63,887 nucleotides of DNA. Origin: Gracilibacillus alcaliphilus. GTDB lineage: Bacteria; Bacillota; Bacilli; Bacillales; Amphibacillaceae. Of this stretch, positions 55,301-62,270 are shown one piece after another. The translations under genes were made by a program, and so were the position numbers. Below the pieces are notes generated by a model. The model searched no databases. It saw only the letters and a program-made list of their open reading frames with translations, and was not told the origin of the DNA. Positions within the stretch are counted from its first letter, which is position 1; the number at the start of each line of letters is the position of its first letter. The stretch covers positions 1 through 63,887 of the forward strand of contig NZ_JAFBFA010000032.1 in assembly GCF_016909015.1 (NCBI RefSeq). The letters run 5' to 3'.

Positions 55301-56022
55301 TTGATTTAGCTGCTTCACGAATTTTCGGACCGGCCTCAGGGGAATATGGCACAGGGATTAACCATATGATTGAGGATGGGAATTGGGAAGATGAAGAAGA
55401 ACTTGGTGAGATGTACAAACACCATGCCCAGTATGTTTATAGTAAATTAAAAAGAGGGGAAAACATTGCTGACTTATATGATGTTCATATGAAAGCAACA
55501 GATATTGTTTCCCAGCTGCGTGCCAGCCATGAATATGAAATTACGGATTTGGATGATTACTATAATTTCTTCGGTGGATTGTCGAAGTCGATCGAGAAAG
55601 TAAAAGGTGAACGCGTGGATATCTATATTACAGATACGACTCAACAAGCACCACATACAGAAGATGTCAAAGACGCAATTAATCGAGGGGTAAGAACTCG
55701 ATTGACAAATCCAACATGGATAGAAGGTCTGCTTCAGCATCCTTATCATGGTGTACAGCGAATGGCTAAACATACCGAGAATTTGTTAGGATTGGCTGCG
55801 ACCACGAACAAAGTAGAGAATTGGGTCTTCTCTCATGTGCATAGCACATATGTAGAGGATAAAGTATTACAAGAAAAAATTCGTCAGGCAAATCCCCATG
55901 CCTATCATGACTTGTTGGAAACATTAGTGGAGGTGTCAGAACGAGGGTACTGGGAGCCGTCTGAATCAGAATGGCAGCATTTAAGAGAAGCTGTTTTGGA
56001 AGCAGAAGCTTCGATGGAATAA
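52357..56022 (+). CDS. cobN: CobN/ChlH-like large chelatase subunit
   Basis: A 1221-residue protein of the CobN/magnesium-chelatase H family, which bind the tetrapyrrole and insert the metal. Typical segments are IGTHGTLEYLPGKENGMS near residue 568, YYIGNPSEA, FRDGGLHGDYEKLE, LWGVETSRTQGETIGQ and ASRIFGPASGEYGTG. The ATG at 52357 follows GGAAGGGAGAG. It is the last gene of the Zur-controlled operon with a FecBCD-like importer and I/D subunits. No corrin-ring synthesis genes are present, so a role in B12 synthesis is doubtful. A zinc-linked cobN-like gene is also known in Pseudomonas aeruginosa (PA1922-PA1925 region), from memory. Confidence 0.92.
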   Translation: MHIIFATASSGTLAEAAKAHTSIATAHPNIKLTLFLLEESLNTEQWHRFEQECKSANLFIYDPHGVENNVIMDMVEICSMWKCDQLSFMMNGAKWEQAVRFGALRGDDIRVVPKSGELILEETVKESDPETYLQKTQALESYKQIKQYWHASSLQNWKELIYFTANLYGEKGIPAAKPPVYKDKTGIIDPKTGIYYDNAALFLRESQADVSKPKIVFFYLASQARIKTADVIAELIERLQPTVTVIPVGLVSIMKVDLDHLNRLFAGVLEDIQLLVNFIGFRLGSGPGGEDREDVPNWLKQLNIPMLHPFFLTRSTLVEWEEAKGLSPVEAMVNVVLPELDGAVETYPIAAIQSAGFNEQYQFENKELVLIEERANYFINRVHRWLHLRQTKNEEKRIALIGYNYPPGEGNLFSGSFLDTFDSISAILDKLADEGYQVEPMAKEELEMQFRRQQLFNESNWGIDEELDKRIQYPILQAKADRSRNLAQDDMKHYWGSYPGEIMTNDTAFLIPGFVNGNVFIGLQPSRNGAGQDSAVSYHDQSVPPHYQYQAFYTWLEQGFRSDAVVHIGTHGTLEYLPGKENGMSASCFPDQLIQALPHFYLYYIGNPSEAMLAKRRTHAVLSSYQAPPFRDGGLHGDYEKLEQLLHEYREAEQLDPLRCETILKELQVIADSNGFSHHEIEAIEQELQRMQYALIPYGLHTIGKGMDHEDAIQHTLYTLRKEHQGSTLKQLVAQWRPALQGQEAALEKAAASLLETYLETKELPDTQESSLAQAFADILMYGESIYQRVRETEELPSIIQALNGGYLPAKLAGDIYRNPESLSTGSNVYQFDPRSVPSPSAVTRGTEIAEATIAQYEETHGKLLHTVACVLWGVETSRTQGETIGQILAYVGAKAVKRSEATSTTFELIPLSELGRPRINVAISMSGVFRDLFPNVIEALNDLFQKLALANEREEDNYFKAFTWKVQAQLLAEGYTEAEAFDLAASRIFGPASGEYGTGINHMIEDGNWEDEEELGEMYKHHAQYVYSKLKRGENIADLYDVHMKATDIVSQLRASHEYEITDLDDYYNFFGGLSKSIEKVKGERVDIYITDTTQQAPHTEDVKDAINRGVRTRLTNPTWIEGLLQHPYHGVQRMAKHTENLLGLAATTNKVENWVFSHVHSTYVEDKVLQEKIRQANPHAYHDLLETLVEVSERGYWEPSESEWQHLREAVLEAEASME

Positions 56023-56040
56023 TGTTAATAAAATAGCAAT

Positions 56041-56121
56041 CCCGAATGTAAAACGTAATAATTACTATTTACATTCGGGGTAAAATAATTTATAATGGGG
56101 TTTAATGCGTAATCATTACGT
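56041..56121 (+). promoter_or_regulatory. rpsN promoter bracketed by two Zur boxes, one inside an inverted repeat
   Basis: TTTACA (56068-56073), 17-bp spacer, TATAAT (56091-56096). Zur box A, ACGTAATAATTACTA (56053-56067), abuts the -35 and Zur box B, GCGTAATCATTACGT (56107-56121), lies after the -10. Box A fills exactly the gap of a perfect 12-bp inverted repeat CCCGAATGTAAA / TTTACATTCGGG (56041-56079), which may also form the end of the cobN transcript. Confidence 0.82.
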
Positions 56122-56176
56122 TTTAAAATAATAAATACAGGGACAAACTAGATAACATCGAAAGGAGAAAGATAAA

Positions 56177-56446
56177 ATGGCTAAAAAATCAAAAATTGCC
56201 AAAGAGAAAAAACGACAGCAAATGGTTGAAAAATATGCAGAGTTAAGAAGAGAACTGAAAGCAAAAGGTGATTACGAAGCTCTTCGTCGATTACCGCGGG
56301 ATTCATCTCCAACAAGGTTGAAAAATCGCTGTGAGATTACCGGCAGACCACGCGGCTATATCCGAAAATTCAATATGTCACGTATTGCTTTTAGAGAATA
56401 TGCCCATAAAGGACAAATACCTGGCGTCAAAAAATCCAGTTGGTAA
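56177..56446 (+). CDS. rpsN: Zinc-independent ribosomal protein S14 paralogue
   Basis: An 89-residue S14 of the long, Cys-free (C-minus) type. It has the S14 signature NRCEITGRPRGYIRKF, SRIAFREYAHKG and the end GVKKSSW. The zinc-ribbon CxxC pairs of the usual 61-residue form are absent; one Cys remains. In B. subtilis the equivalent (YhzA/RpsN2) is Zur-repressed and replaces the zinc-binding S14 in zinc starvation. Two Zur boxes at its promoter support the same here. GAAAGGAG precedes the ATG. Confidence 0.96.
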   Translation: MAKKSKIAKEKKRQQMVEKYAELRRELKAKGDYEALRRLPRDSSPTRLKNRCEITGRPRGYIRKFNMSRIAFREYAHKGQIPGVKKSSW

Positions 56447-56614
56447 GCATTTTATAAGAACAGATTAAATAGTAGAACAACCTATACTCCCCTGTATTGT
56501 TGTTGTGATATAAATTGTTAAAAACCAGGAAAGAAAAAAAGTCTTCTGCCAGTGTTAGGCAGACTGGCTGTTTCTTTCATGCCAATACTGTCATTGTGAT
56601 AAGGAGGAAATGTA

Positions 56615-57580
56615 TTGTCACAAGAAACAACCATACCGGTAACTATCTTAACCGGTTTTTTAGGTGCTGGAAAAACGACACTGTTAAATAAATTGTTAGA
56701 TGACATGCGGGAACAAAAAGTTGCCGTCATCATTAATGAATTTGGCGATACATCAATCGACAGTCATTTGGTGGTATCCACAAAGGAAGAAATCATTGAA
56801 ATAAACAGCGGCTGTATTTGTTGTAATGTGCGCGGTGATTTAATCGATTTATTAAGTAGTTGGATGCAACAAAAGGAACCATTAGATCGGGTCATTATTG
56901 AAACAACAGGAATGGCTAATCCTGCTCCCGTCATTCAAACTTTTCTGATGGATGAGCAAACAGCAACATCATTTGAGATTGACAGTATCATTACAATGGT
57001 AGATGCCAAGCATATATGGCAGCATTTAGAGGAAGAAGAGCCGGAGCAGCAGATCGCTTTTGCGGATATTCTGCTGTTAAATAAGATCGATTTGATTACA
57101 GAAGAAGAACAGAAGGAACTGGACAAGCAATTGCTCCGTATGAATCCCAATGCCAAGCGGTACTATACGGCATACGCCAATGTAGATACCGAAGATTTAA
57201 TTGGGACAAAATCGTTTGATTTGGATAATGTCTTAAATATAGATCCCAATCTATTAACAGAGGCACATCACCATCATCATAATCACCATGTCACATCTTT
57301 CGTATTTCGGGAAGATCGTCCGCTCGATTTGGACAAAGTGAATAAATGGTTTGCCTACTTAGTCCATATAAAAGGAGAAAGTTTATATCGTTATAAAGGG
57401 GTACTTTTTATCAAACAATTGGACAGAAAAGTAGTTTTTCAAGGTGTGCACATGCTGTTTGCTGGTACAGAAGGCGAGGTATGGGCAAAAGATGAAAAAC
57501 GACAAAGTGAGGTAGTATTTATCGGAAAGCAGCTCGACTATCAAGAACTGGAAAAAGGCTTTCGATACTGCCTTGCTTAA
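56615..57580 (+). CDS. COG0523 GTPase 1, CobW-type with His-rich loop
   Basis: A 321-residue metallochaperone-class G3E GTPase. Walker A is GFLGAGKTT, the metal-binding CxCC motif is GCICCNV, and NKxD is LNKIDL. A His cluster (HHHHHNHH, about residue 220) precedes the C-terminal CobW_C domain (SFVFREDRPLD...FIGKQLD). The start is TTG after AAGGAGG. No Zur box lies right before it; it may be read through from the rpsN promoter, 170 bp upstream. It differs in type from the two YciC-like paralogues downstream. Confidence 0.92.
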   Translation: MSQETTIPVTILTGFLGAGKTTLLNKLLDDMREQKVAVIINEFGDTSIDSHLVVSTKEEIIEINSGCICCNVRGDLIDLLSSWMQQKEPLDRVIIETTGMANPAPVIQTFLMDEQTATSFEIDSIITMVDAKHIWQHLEEEEPEQQIAFADILLLNKIDLITEEEQKELDKQLLRMNPNAKRYYTAYANVDTEDLIGTKSFDLDNVLNIDPNLLTEAHHHHHNHHVTSFVFREDRPLDLDKVNKWFAYLVHIKGESLYRYKGVLFIKQLDRKVVFQGVHMLFAGTEGEVWAKDEKRQSEVVFIGKQLDYQELEKGFRYCLA

Positions 57581-57595
57581 TTTTTAGAGTTTAAA

Positions 57596-57610
57596 TCGTA
57601 ATGATTATGA
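57596..57610 (+). promoter_or_regulatory. Zur box before the FAD oxidoreductase-FeoB operon
   Basis: TCGTAATGATTATGA, one mismatch to the Zur consensus, ending four bases before the ribosome site of the next gene and 16 bp before its start. Confidence 0.8.
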
Positions 57611-57626
57611 TTTGAGGAGGGTAACT

Positions 57627-58739
57627 GTGAGTAACATATATGATGTGATTATTGTAGGAGCTGGCCCTTCAGGGATTGGCGTTGCCTCTTTACTGCAGCA
57701 AATGAACAGCACCTCGTACCTGGTTTTAGAGAAGGAGGAGATTGGAGCTTCTTTTTTACGTTGGCCTAAGGAAATGAAATGTATTACACCTTCTTTTCCA
57801 GCGCAAGGATTCGGCCAAACGGATTTGAATGCAGTTGTTCCTAAGACCTCCCCAGCCTATACACTTGATATGGAGCATCCTACGGGAGAAGCTTATGCAC
57901 AATATTTAGATGTGGTGGCAAAACATTTCTCCATTCCGATAAAAAATGGAGTACAAGTCAATCGAATAAACAAACAAGCTTCCATTTTTTCTATAGAGAC
58001 GTCAGATGGACTTTATCAAAGCCGCTATGTTGTTTGGGCGGCAGGGCAATACCAATACCCAAACCTAACTCCATTCCCAGGTGCAAATCTTGGTCTCCAC
58101 AATAGTTTGATAGCAGCTTGGCGGGAACTGGATGGAGATAATTTTATCATCATTGGCGGGTATGAAAGTGGCATGGACGCTGCCTATCAGTTAGGAACCC
58201 TTGGTAAAAAAACTACGGTGATTGCCAAGACGAATACATGGGAGGTAGAGCATAGTGATCCAAGTATTGCGCTGTCACCCTATACGTATAATCGTGTCCG
58301 TCACTTATTTGATTCCGATTTATTAACGATTGTGGGCAATACAGCAGTTACACAAATTGAAGCAAATGGTAAGGGATACGATGTTCATACGGATGATGGC
58401 GAAGTTTACTTTACGGAAGAGCGACCGATTTTAGCGACAGGTTTCGCCGGTAGCACAACAATAATCGAAAACTTGGTAGCCCGTGGTCAGTATCAAGAGG
58501 TACTCGTTAATGACATAGATGAATCAGTTGCGACAGATGGTTTGTTTTTGGCGGGGCCGGAACTGCGGCATGATGATCATATCTTTTGTTATATATATAA
58601 ATTCCGTCAGCGTTTTGCGGTTATAGCAGAAGCACTGGGAAGCAGGTTACATTTGGATGTATCAATTTTAGAGGAATATAAACGAGAAAATTTTTACTTA
58701 AAAGACCTTTCCATGTGTGGAGAAATGTGTCAATGCTAG
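57627..58739 (+). CDS. FAD/NAD(P)-dependent oxidoreductase with Cys-rich tail
   Basis: About 370 residues, a flavoprotein of the CzcO/YpdA-like group. FAD motif VGAGPSGIGVA (residues about 9-19) and second dinucleotide motif IIGGYESGMDAAYQLG. It ends CGEMCQC, three Cys residues that could bind metal or take part in redox. The GTG at 57627 follows AGGAGGG. A Zur box sits in front and the FeoB-like gene overlaps its end by 7 bp, so the pair is one low-zinc operon. Family members reduce disulfides or quinones; the substrate here is unknown. Confidence 0.85.
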   Translation: MSNIYDVIIVGAGPSGIGVASLLQQMNSTSYLVLEKEEIGASFLRWPKEMKCITPSFPAQGFGQTDLNAVVPKTSPAYTLDMEHPTGEAYAQYLDVVAKHFSIPIKNGVQVNRINKQASIFSIETSDGLYQSRYVVWAAGQYQYPNLTPFPGANLGLHNSLIAAWRELDGDNFIIIGGYESGMDAAYQLGTLGKKTTVIAKTNTWEVEHSDPSIALSPYTYNRVRHLFDSDLLTIVGNTAVTQIEANGKGYDVHTDDGEVYFTEERPILATGFAGSTTIIENLVARGQYQEVLVNDIDESVATDGLFLAGPELRHDDHIFCYIYKFRQRFAVIAEALGSRLHLDVSILEEYKRENFYLKDLSMCGEMCQC

Positions 58740-60406
58740 ATCATGCCGAAGCCCTCCATCTTCACCAGAGGGAAGTATTGCTGATAGGTTGTGAATCGGT
58801 CGGGAAATCCGGTTTGTTCCGTGAATTGACAGGGGAAAAAAGCGCAATTGCTAGAAATATAAAAGGATCTACCATTTCTGCTTTAAACGCACCTTGTAAA
58901 TTAAACAGTCAGATACAATTAACAGATCTGCCTGGCTTACAGTTTGATATGGACAGTCAAAGTACACAGCTTACGCTAGATCATCTGCAGGAAGAGAAGA
59001 CCCTTTTATTAGTGATAAAAGCTACCAATCTGAAGGAAGAATTGATCCAGCTGCAAACGAAGTTGAATTTAAAAGGCAAGAAAGTTGCCATTGCTGCAAC
59101 ACACGGTGATAAGTACCTGCCACCCCAAACCGAACAAAAGCGAGTGCAGGAATTATTACAAGTCCCCATTGTCTGGGTTAACACGCGAGCAATGGATGAA
59201 GAGGCACAGGAACAGGTAATGACCTGTATCGAACAAGCAAACGTGTGGGGAGCGACGAACAGCATTCTCGATTTTCTCCCTTCTACGGATCATGCGGTTA
59301 ATCAATTAATTCCCATCTTTCGTTTGCCAATAGCTGGGCCTCTGCTGGCTTGTTTATTTATTTTATCTATGTTTGCTTTACCTGTTTTTGCCGCTTATTT
59401 ATTGGTCAGTTGGCTGGAGCCGATCGTGGAACAATATTTGCTTACACCCATTACGTTATGGATCGATCAGGCGCCTCTTTTTGTAGCGAAAGTGCTGATA
59501 GGTGATTATGGATTAATTACCTTGGGTTCCTATTCGTTTCTATGGGCCTTTCCTGTTGTGATGCTGATCAGTATCACAACTACCATTACAGAAGAGAGCG
59601 GCATACAGGAACATATCACGCATGCTTTGGATCCATGGCTTCGCAAAATTGGTTTAACAGGGAGAGATTTACTTCCTGTGATCACCGGATTTGGCTGTAA
59701 TGTAGTGGCTGTCTTTCAAAGCAGGAGCTGCAGCAGCTGTACACGAGCATCTTGTATTTCCTTGATTTCATTTGGTTCTGCGTGCAGTTATCAAATCGGG
59801 GCTACCTTGTCTATCTTTAGTGCAGCTCATGTACCGCTTTTATTTATTCCTTATTTGCTTTTGTTATTTGTAGCAGGAGCGATTCATACAAGAATTTGGA
59901 ATCGGGATACAGCAAATCAGCTCACACGTATTGCACCGCTCCCTTATATACAAAAAATAAACTGGCAGGCCTGCTGGTGGAAGGTAGTGGGCGCAATCAA
60001 GCAATTTGTGCTGCAGGCTATGCCCATCTTCTTGTTGATATGTCTTGTAGCATCTGTGCTTCATACCATAGGTATATTATCGATTGTTAGCTGGCTTGCT
60101 ATGCCGCTGCTTTATTTATTTTCCTTGCCTGTAGAGGCAGCACCAGGATTGATTTTTTCTTTTATCAGAAAAGACGGCTTGTTGGTCTTAAATGAGGGGC
60201 AGGGCAGTTTATTAATGGACATGTCGGTCGGTCAGATATTTATTCTTGTCTACTTAGCTACTACATTGTCTGCCTGTCTTGTCACCTTGTTTACGATTGG
60301 CAGAGAACTAGGCTGGAAGAGTTCCCTGTCCGTCGGTGGAAAACAAATGCTGACAAGTATTGTCAGTGCAGCGTTTCTTGCTGTAGGATTATATTTCTTA
60401 AGTTAA
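58733..60406 (+). CDS. Atypical FeoB-like GTPase-transporter
   Basis: About 557 residues. The N-terminal G domain has G1 GCESVGKS (residues about 17-24), G3 DLPG and a degenerate G4 (ATHGD in place of NxxD). The membrane part has two FeoB-type Gate halves with ITGFGCNVVAV near residue 320. In the segment after that Gate motif this protein has Cys333-x2-Cys336-x4-Cys341 and Cys351. FeoB is usually 650-800 residues. The ATG at 58733 overlaps the oxidoreductase gene; an ATG at 58715 is the alternative. Zur control suggests zinc or another metal rather than ordinary ferrous iron; this is inference. Confidence 0.82.
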   Translation: MLDHAEALHLHQREVLLIGCESVGKSGLFRELTGEKSAIARNIKGSTISALNAPCKLNSQIQLTDLPGLQFDMDSQSTQLTLDHLQEEKTLLLVIKATNLKEELIQLQTKLNLKGKKVAIAATHGDKYLPPQTEQKRVQELLQVPIVWVNTRAMDEEAQEQVMTCIEQANVWGATNSILDFLPSTDHAVNQLIPIFRLPIAGPLLACLFILSMFALPVFAAYLLVSWLEPIVEQYLLTPITLWIDQAPLFVAKVLIGDYGLITLGSYSFLWAFPVVMLISITTTITEESGIQEHITHALDPWLRKIGLTGRDLLPVITGFGCNVVAVFQSRSCSSCTRASCISLISFGSACSYQIGATLSIFSAAHVPLLFIPYLLLLFVAGAIHTRIWNRDTANQLTRIAPLPYIQKINWQACWWKVVGAIKQFVLQAMPIFLLICLVASVLHTIGILSIVSWLAMPLLYLFSLPVEAAPGLIFSFIRKDGLLVLNEGQGSLLMDMSVGQIFILVYLATTLSACLVTLFTIGRELGWKSSLSVGGKQMLTSIVSAAFLAVGLYFLS

Positions 60407-60508
60407 AACGAGAGTACGATTTAGTAGAAACGTATATCCTCGACCCAGTTTGCTTATTAATGGAGGCGGAGGACTTACGGGATAAACTAAAAAAAGGAGG
60501 ACAAACAA

Positions 60509-61702
60509 ATGAAAAAGATTCCTGTTACGGTATTAAGCGGCTATTTAGGCGCTGGTAAAACGACATTATTAAATCATGTCTTACATAACCGCGAAGGTTT
60601 AAAGGTGGCGGTCATTGTCAATGACATGAGTGAAGTGAATATTGATAGTGAACTTGTTCAAACGCAAGGCGGTTTTTCGCGCACAGAAGAAAAATTGGTG
60701 GAAATGTCTAATGGCTGTATTTGCTGTACACTGCGTGAGGATTTATTAGTAGAAGTCGAAAAACTCGTGAGAAAAGGGGATGTGGATTATATTCTGATTG
60801 AGTCCTCTGGCATTAGTGAACCAGTACCGGTTGCTCAAACTTTTTCTTATATTGATGAAGCAATGGGAATTGATTTAACCCAATATTGTCGTTTGGATAC
60901 GATGGTGACTGTTGTCGATGCCAATCGGTTCTGGCATGACTTTGGGTCAGGTGACTCGCTGCTTAGCAGAAAACAAGCAGTTGGTGAAGAAGATACCAGG
61001 AATATTGCTGATTTATTAATTGATCAGATTGAATTTTGTAATGTACTGATTTTGAATAAAACAGATTTAGTAAAAGAAGAAGATTTGCAGAAGCTGGAAC
61101 AAGTCATTCGCAAATTACAGCCTGAAGCAACAATCATCCGCACACAACATAGTAAGGTCGATCCGAATGAAATATTAAATACCCGTTTATTTGACTTTGA
61201 GACAGCTAGTGAATCAGCCGGGTGGCTCAAGGAATTGAATGCAGGTGTAGAAAATCATACACCGGAAACAGAAGAATATGGAATCGGTTCGTTCGTATAC
61301 AAGTCCAGACTACCTTTCCATACCGAGCGTCTGGTAAGCTGGTATCAGGATTTACCGAAAGAGATTGTCCGGATGAAAGGGGTAATGTGGTGTGCAACCC
61401 ATAATGATTTAGCGTTATTACTATCTCAAGCAGGTCCGTCTGTCGAGGTGGAGCCATTAGCTTATTGGGTAGCTACATTGCCAAAAGGGCAGCAAAAAGA
61501 AATATTACGAAATAACCCGGAAGTCAACGATTTATGGGATCCAAAATATGGGGATCGCCATACAAAGATCGTTTTCATCGGAATGGATTTAGATGTGGAG
61601 CAAATTACAAATGATTTGGAACACTGTCTGTTGAGTGAGTCAGAAATGAACGAAGACTGGTCACAATTTAGAAATCCATTTGATTGGCGAATATCATCAT
61701 AG
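60509..61702 (+). CDS. zagA: COG0523 GTPase 2, ZagA/YciC-type zinc metallochaperone
   Basis: A 397-residue GTPase, the same length as B. subtilis YciC/ZagA and close to it throughout as I remember it (KKIPVTVLSGYLGAGKTT; NDMSEVNID; NGCICCTLREDL; SSGISEPVPVAQTF; LNKTDL). ZagA delivers zinc to FolE under zinc starvation. The ATG follows AAAGGAGG. No Zur box was found in the 102 bp upstream, so it may be transcribed from the preceding Zur-controlled operon. A dCTP deaminase gene follows after 13 bp. Confidence 0.94.
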   Translation: MKKIPVTVLSGYLGAGKTTLLNHVLHNREGLKVAVIVNDMSEVNIDSELVQTQGGFSRTEEKLVEMSNGCICCTLREDLLVEVEKLVRKGDVDYILIESSGISEPVPVAQTFSYIDEAMGIDLTQYCRLDTMVTVVDANRFWHDFGSGDSLLSRKQAVGEEDTRNIADLLIDQIEFCNVLILNKTDLVKEEDLQKLEQVIRKLQPEATIIRTQHSKVDPNEILNTRLFDFETASESAGWLKELNAGVENHTPETEEYGIGSFVYKSRLPFHTERLVSWYQDLPKEIVRMKGVMWCATHNDLALLLSQAGPSVEVEPLAYWVATLPKGQQKEILRNNPEVNDLWDPKYGDRHTKIVFIGMDLDVEQITNDLEHCLLSESEMNEDWSQFRNPFDWRISS

Positions 61703-61715
61703 GGAGTGAAATCAG

Positions 61716-62270
61716 GTGATTTTATCTGGACAAACGATTAAGCAATGTATAGAAGACAACCATATGTTAATCACTCCTTTTAAGAAATTAAGCATACAGC
61801 CAGCATCGGTTGATCTGCGTCTGGGTAAGGAATTTGTTATCGTTGATGACATCTTTACCCCTTTCTTATCTGTTGATCAGCCGGCAAAATATCAGGAAAT
61901 TGAAGTAACAGAAGAAGGAACGATAACAATTCCTCCGCAAACGTTTATGCTAGGAACCACCTTAGAACAAATAAGTTTACCTAATGACTTAACAGCTTTT
62001 GTAGAAGGAAGAAGCTCGATAGGGAGACTGGGTGTTTTTATTCAAAATGCCGGCTGGATCGATCCAGGTTTCTCCGGACAAATTACTTTGGAATTGTTTA
62101 ATGCTAATCGTGTCCCTGTTCAATTGCGAGTCGGTATGCGAGTATGTCAGTTAGTGATAGCGCAAGTCGATCAGATCACAGAAGGATACAGCGGGAAGTA
62201 TTTATTTCAGGAAGGTGCGACACCAAGCCGTATCTATCTGGATCCGGAAAGAAAGGAAGGAAAAAGGTGA
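61716..62270 (+). CDS. dcd: dCTP deaminase
   Basis: A 184-residue enzyme making dUTP from dCTP. Family motifs are QPASVDLRLG, FVEGRSSIGRLG, NAGWIDPGFSGQITLELFN and AQVDQITEGYSGKYLFQEG. This family needs magnesium, not zinc, unlike dCMP deaminase (ComEB type), so it could serve as a zinc-sparing route to dTTP. It lies between two YciC-like genes and overlaps the second by GTGA, which ties its expression to low-zinc genes. Confidence 0.93.
   Translation: MILSGQTIKQCIEDNHMLITPFKKLSIQPASVDLRLGKEFVIVDDIFTPFLSVDQPAKYQEIEVTEEGTITIPPQTFMLGTTLEQISLPNDLTAFVEGRSSIGRLGVFIQNAGWIDPGFSGQITLELFNANRVPVQLRVGMRVCQLVIAQVDQITEGYSGKYLFQEGATPSRIYLDPERKEGKR

Noticed and set aside
56541..56575. Hairpin TCTGCC...GGCAGA before the first COG0523 gene as a riboswitch or attenuator
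   Set aside because: Only six base pairs, no T run and no conserved riboswitch core.
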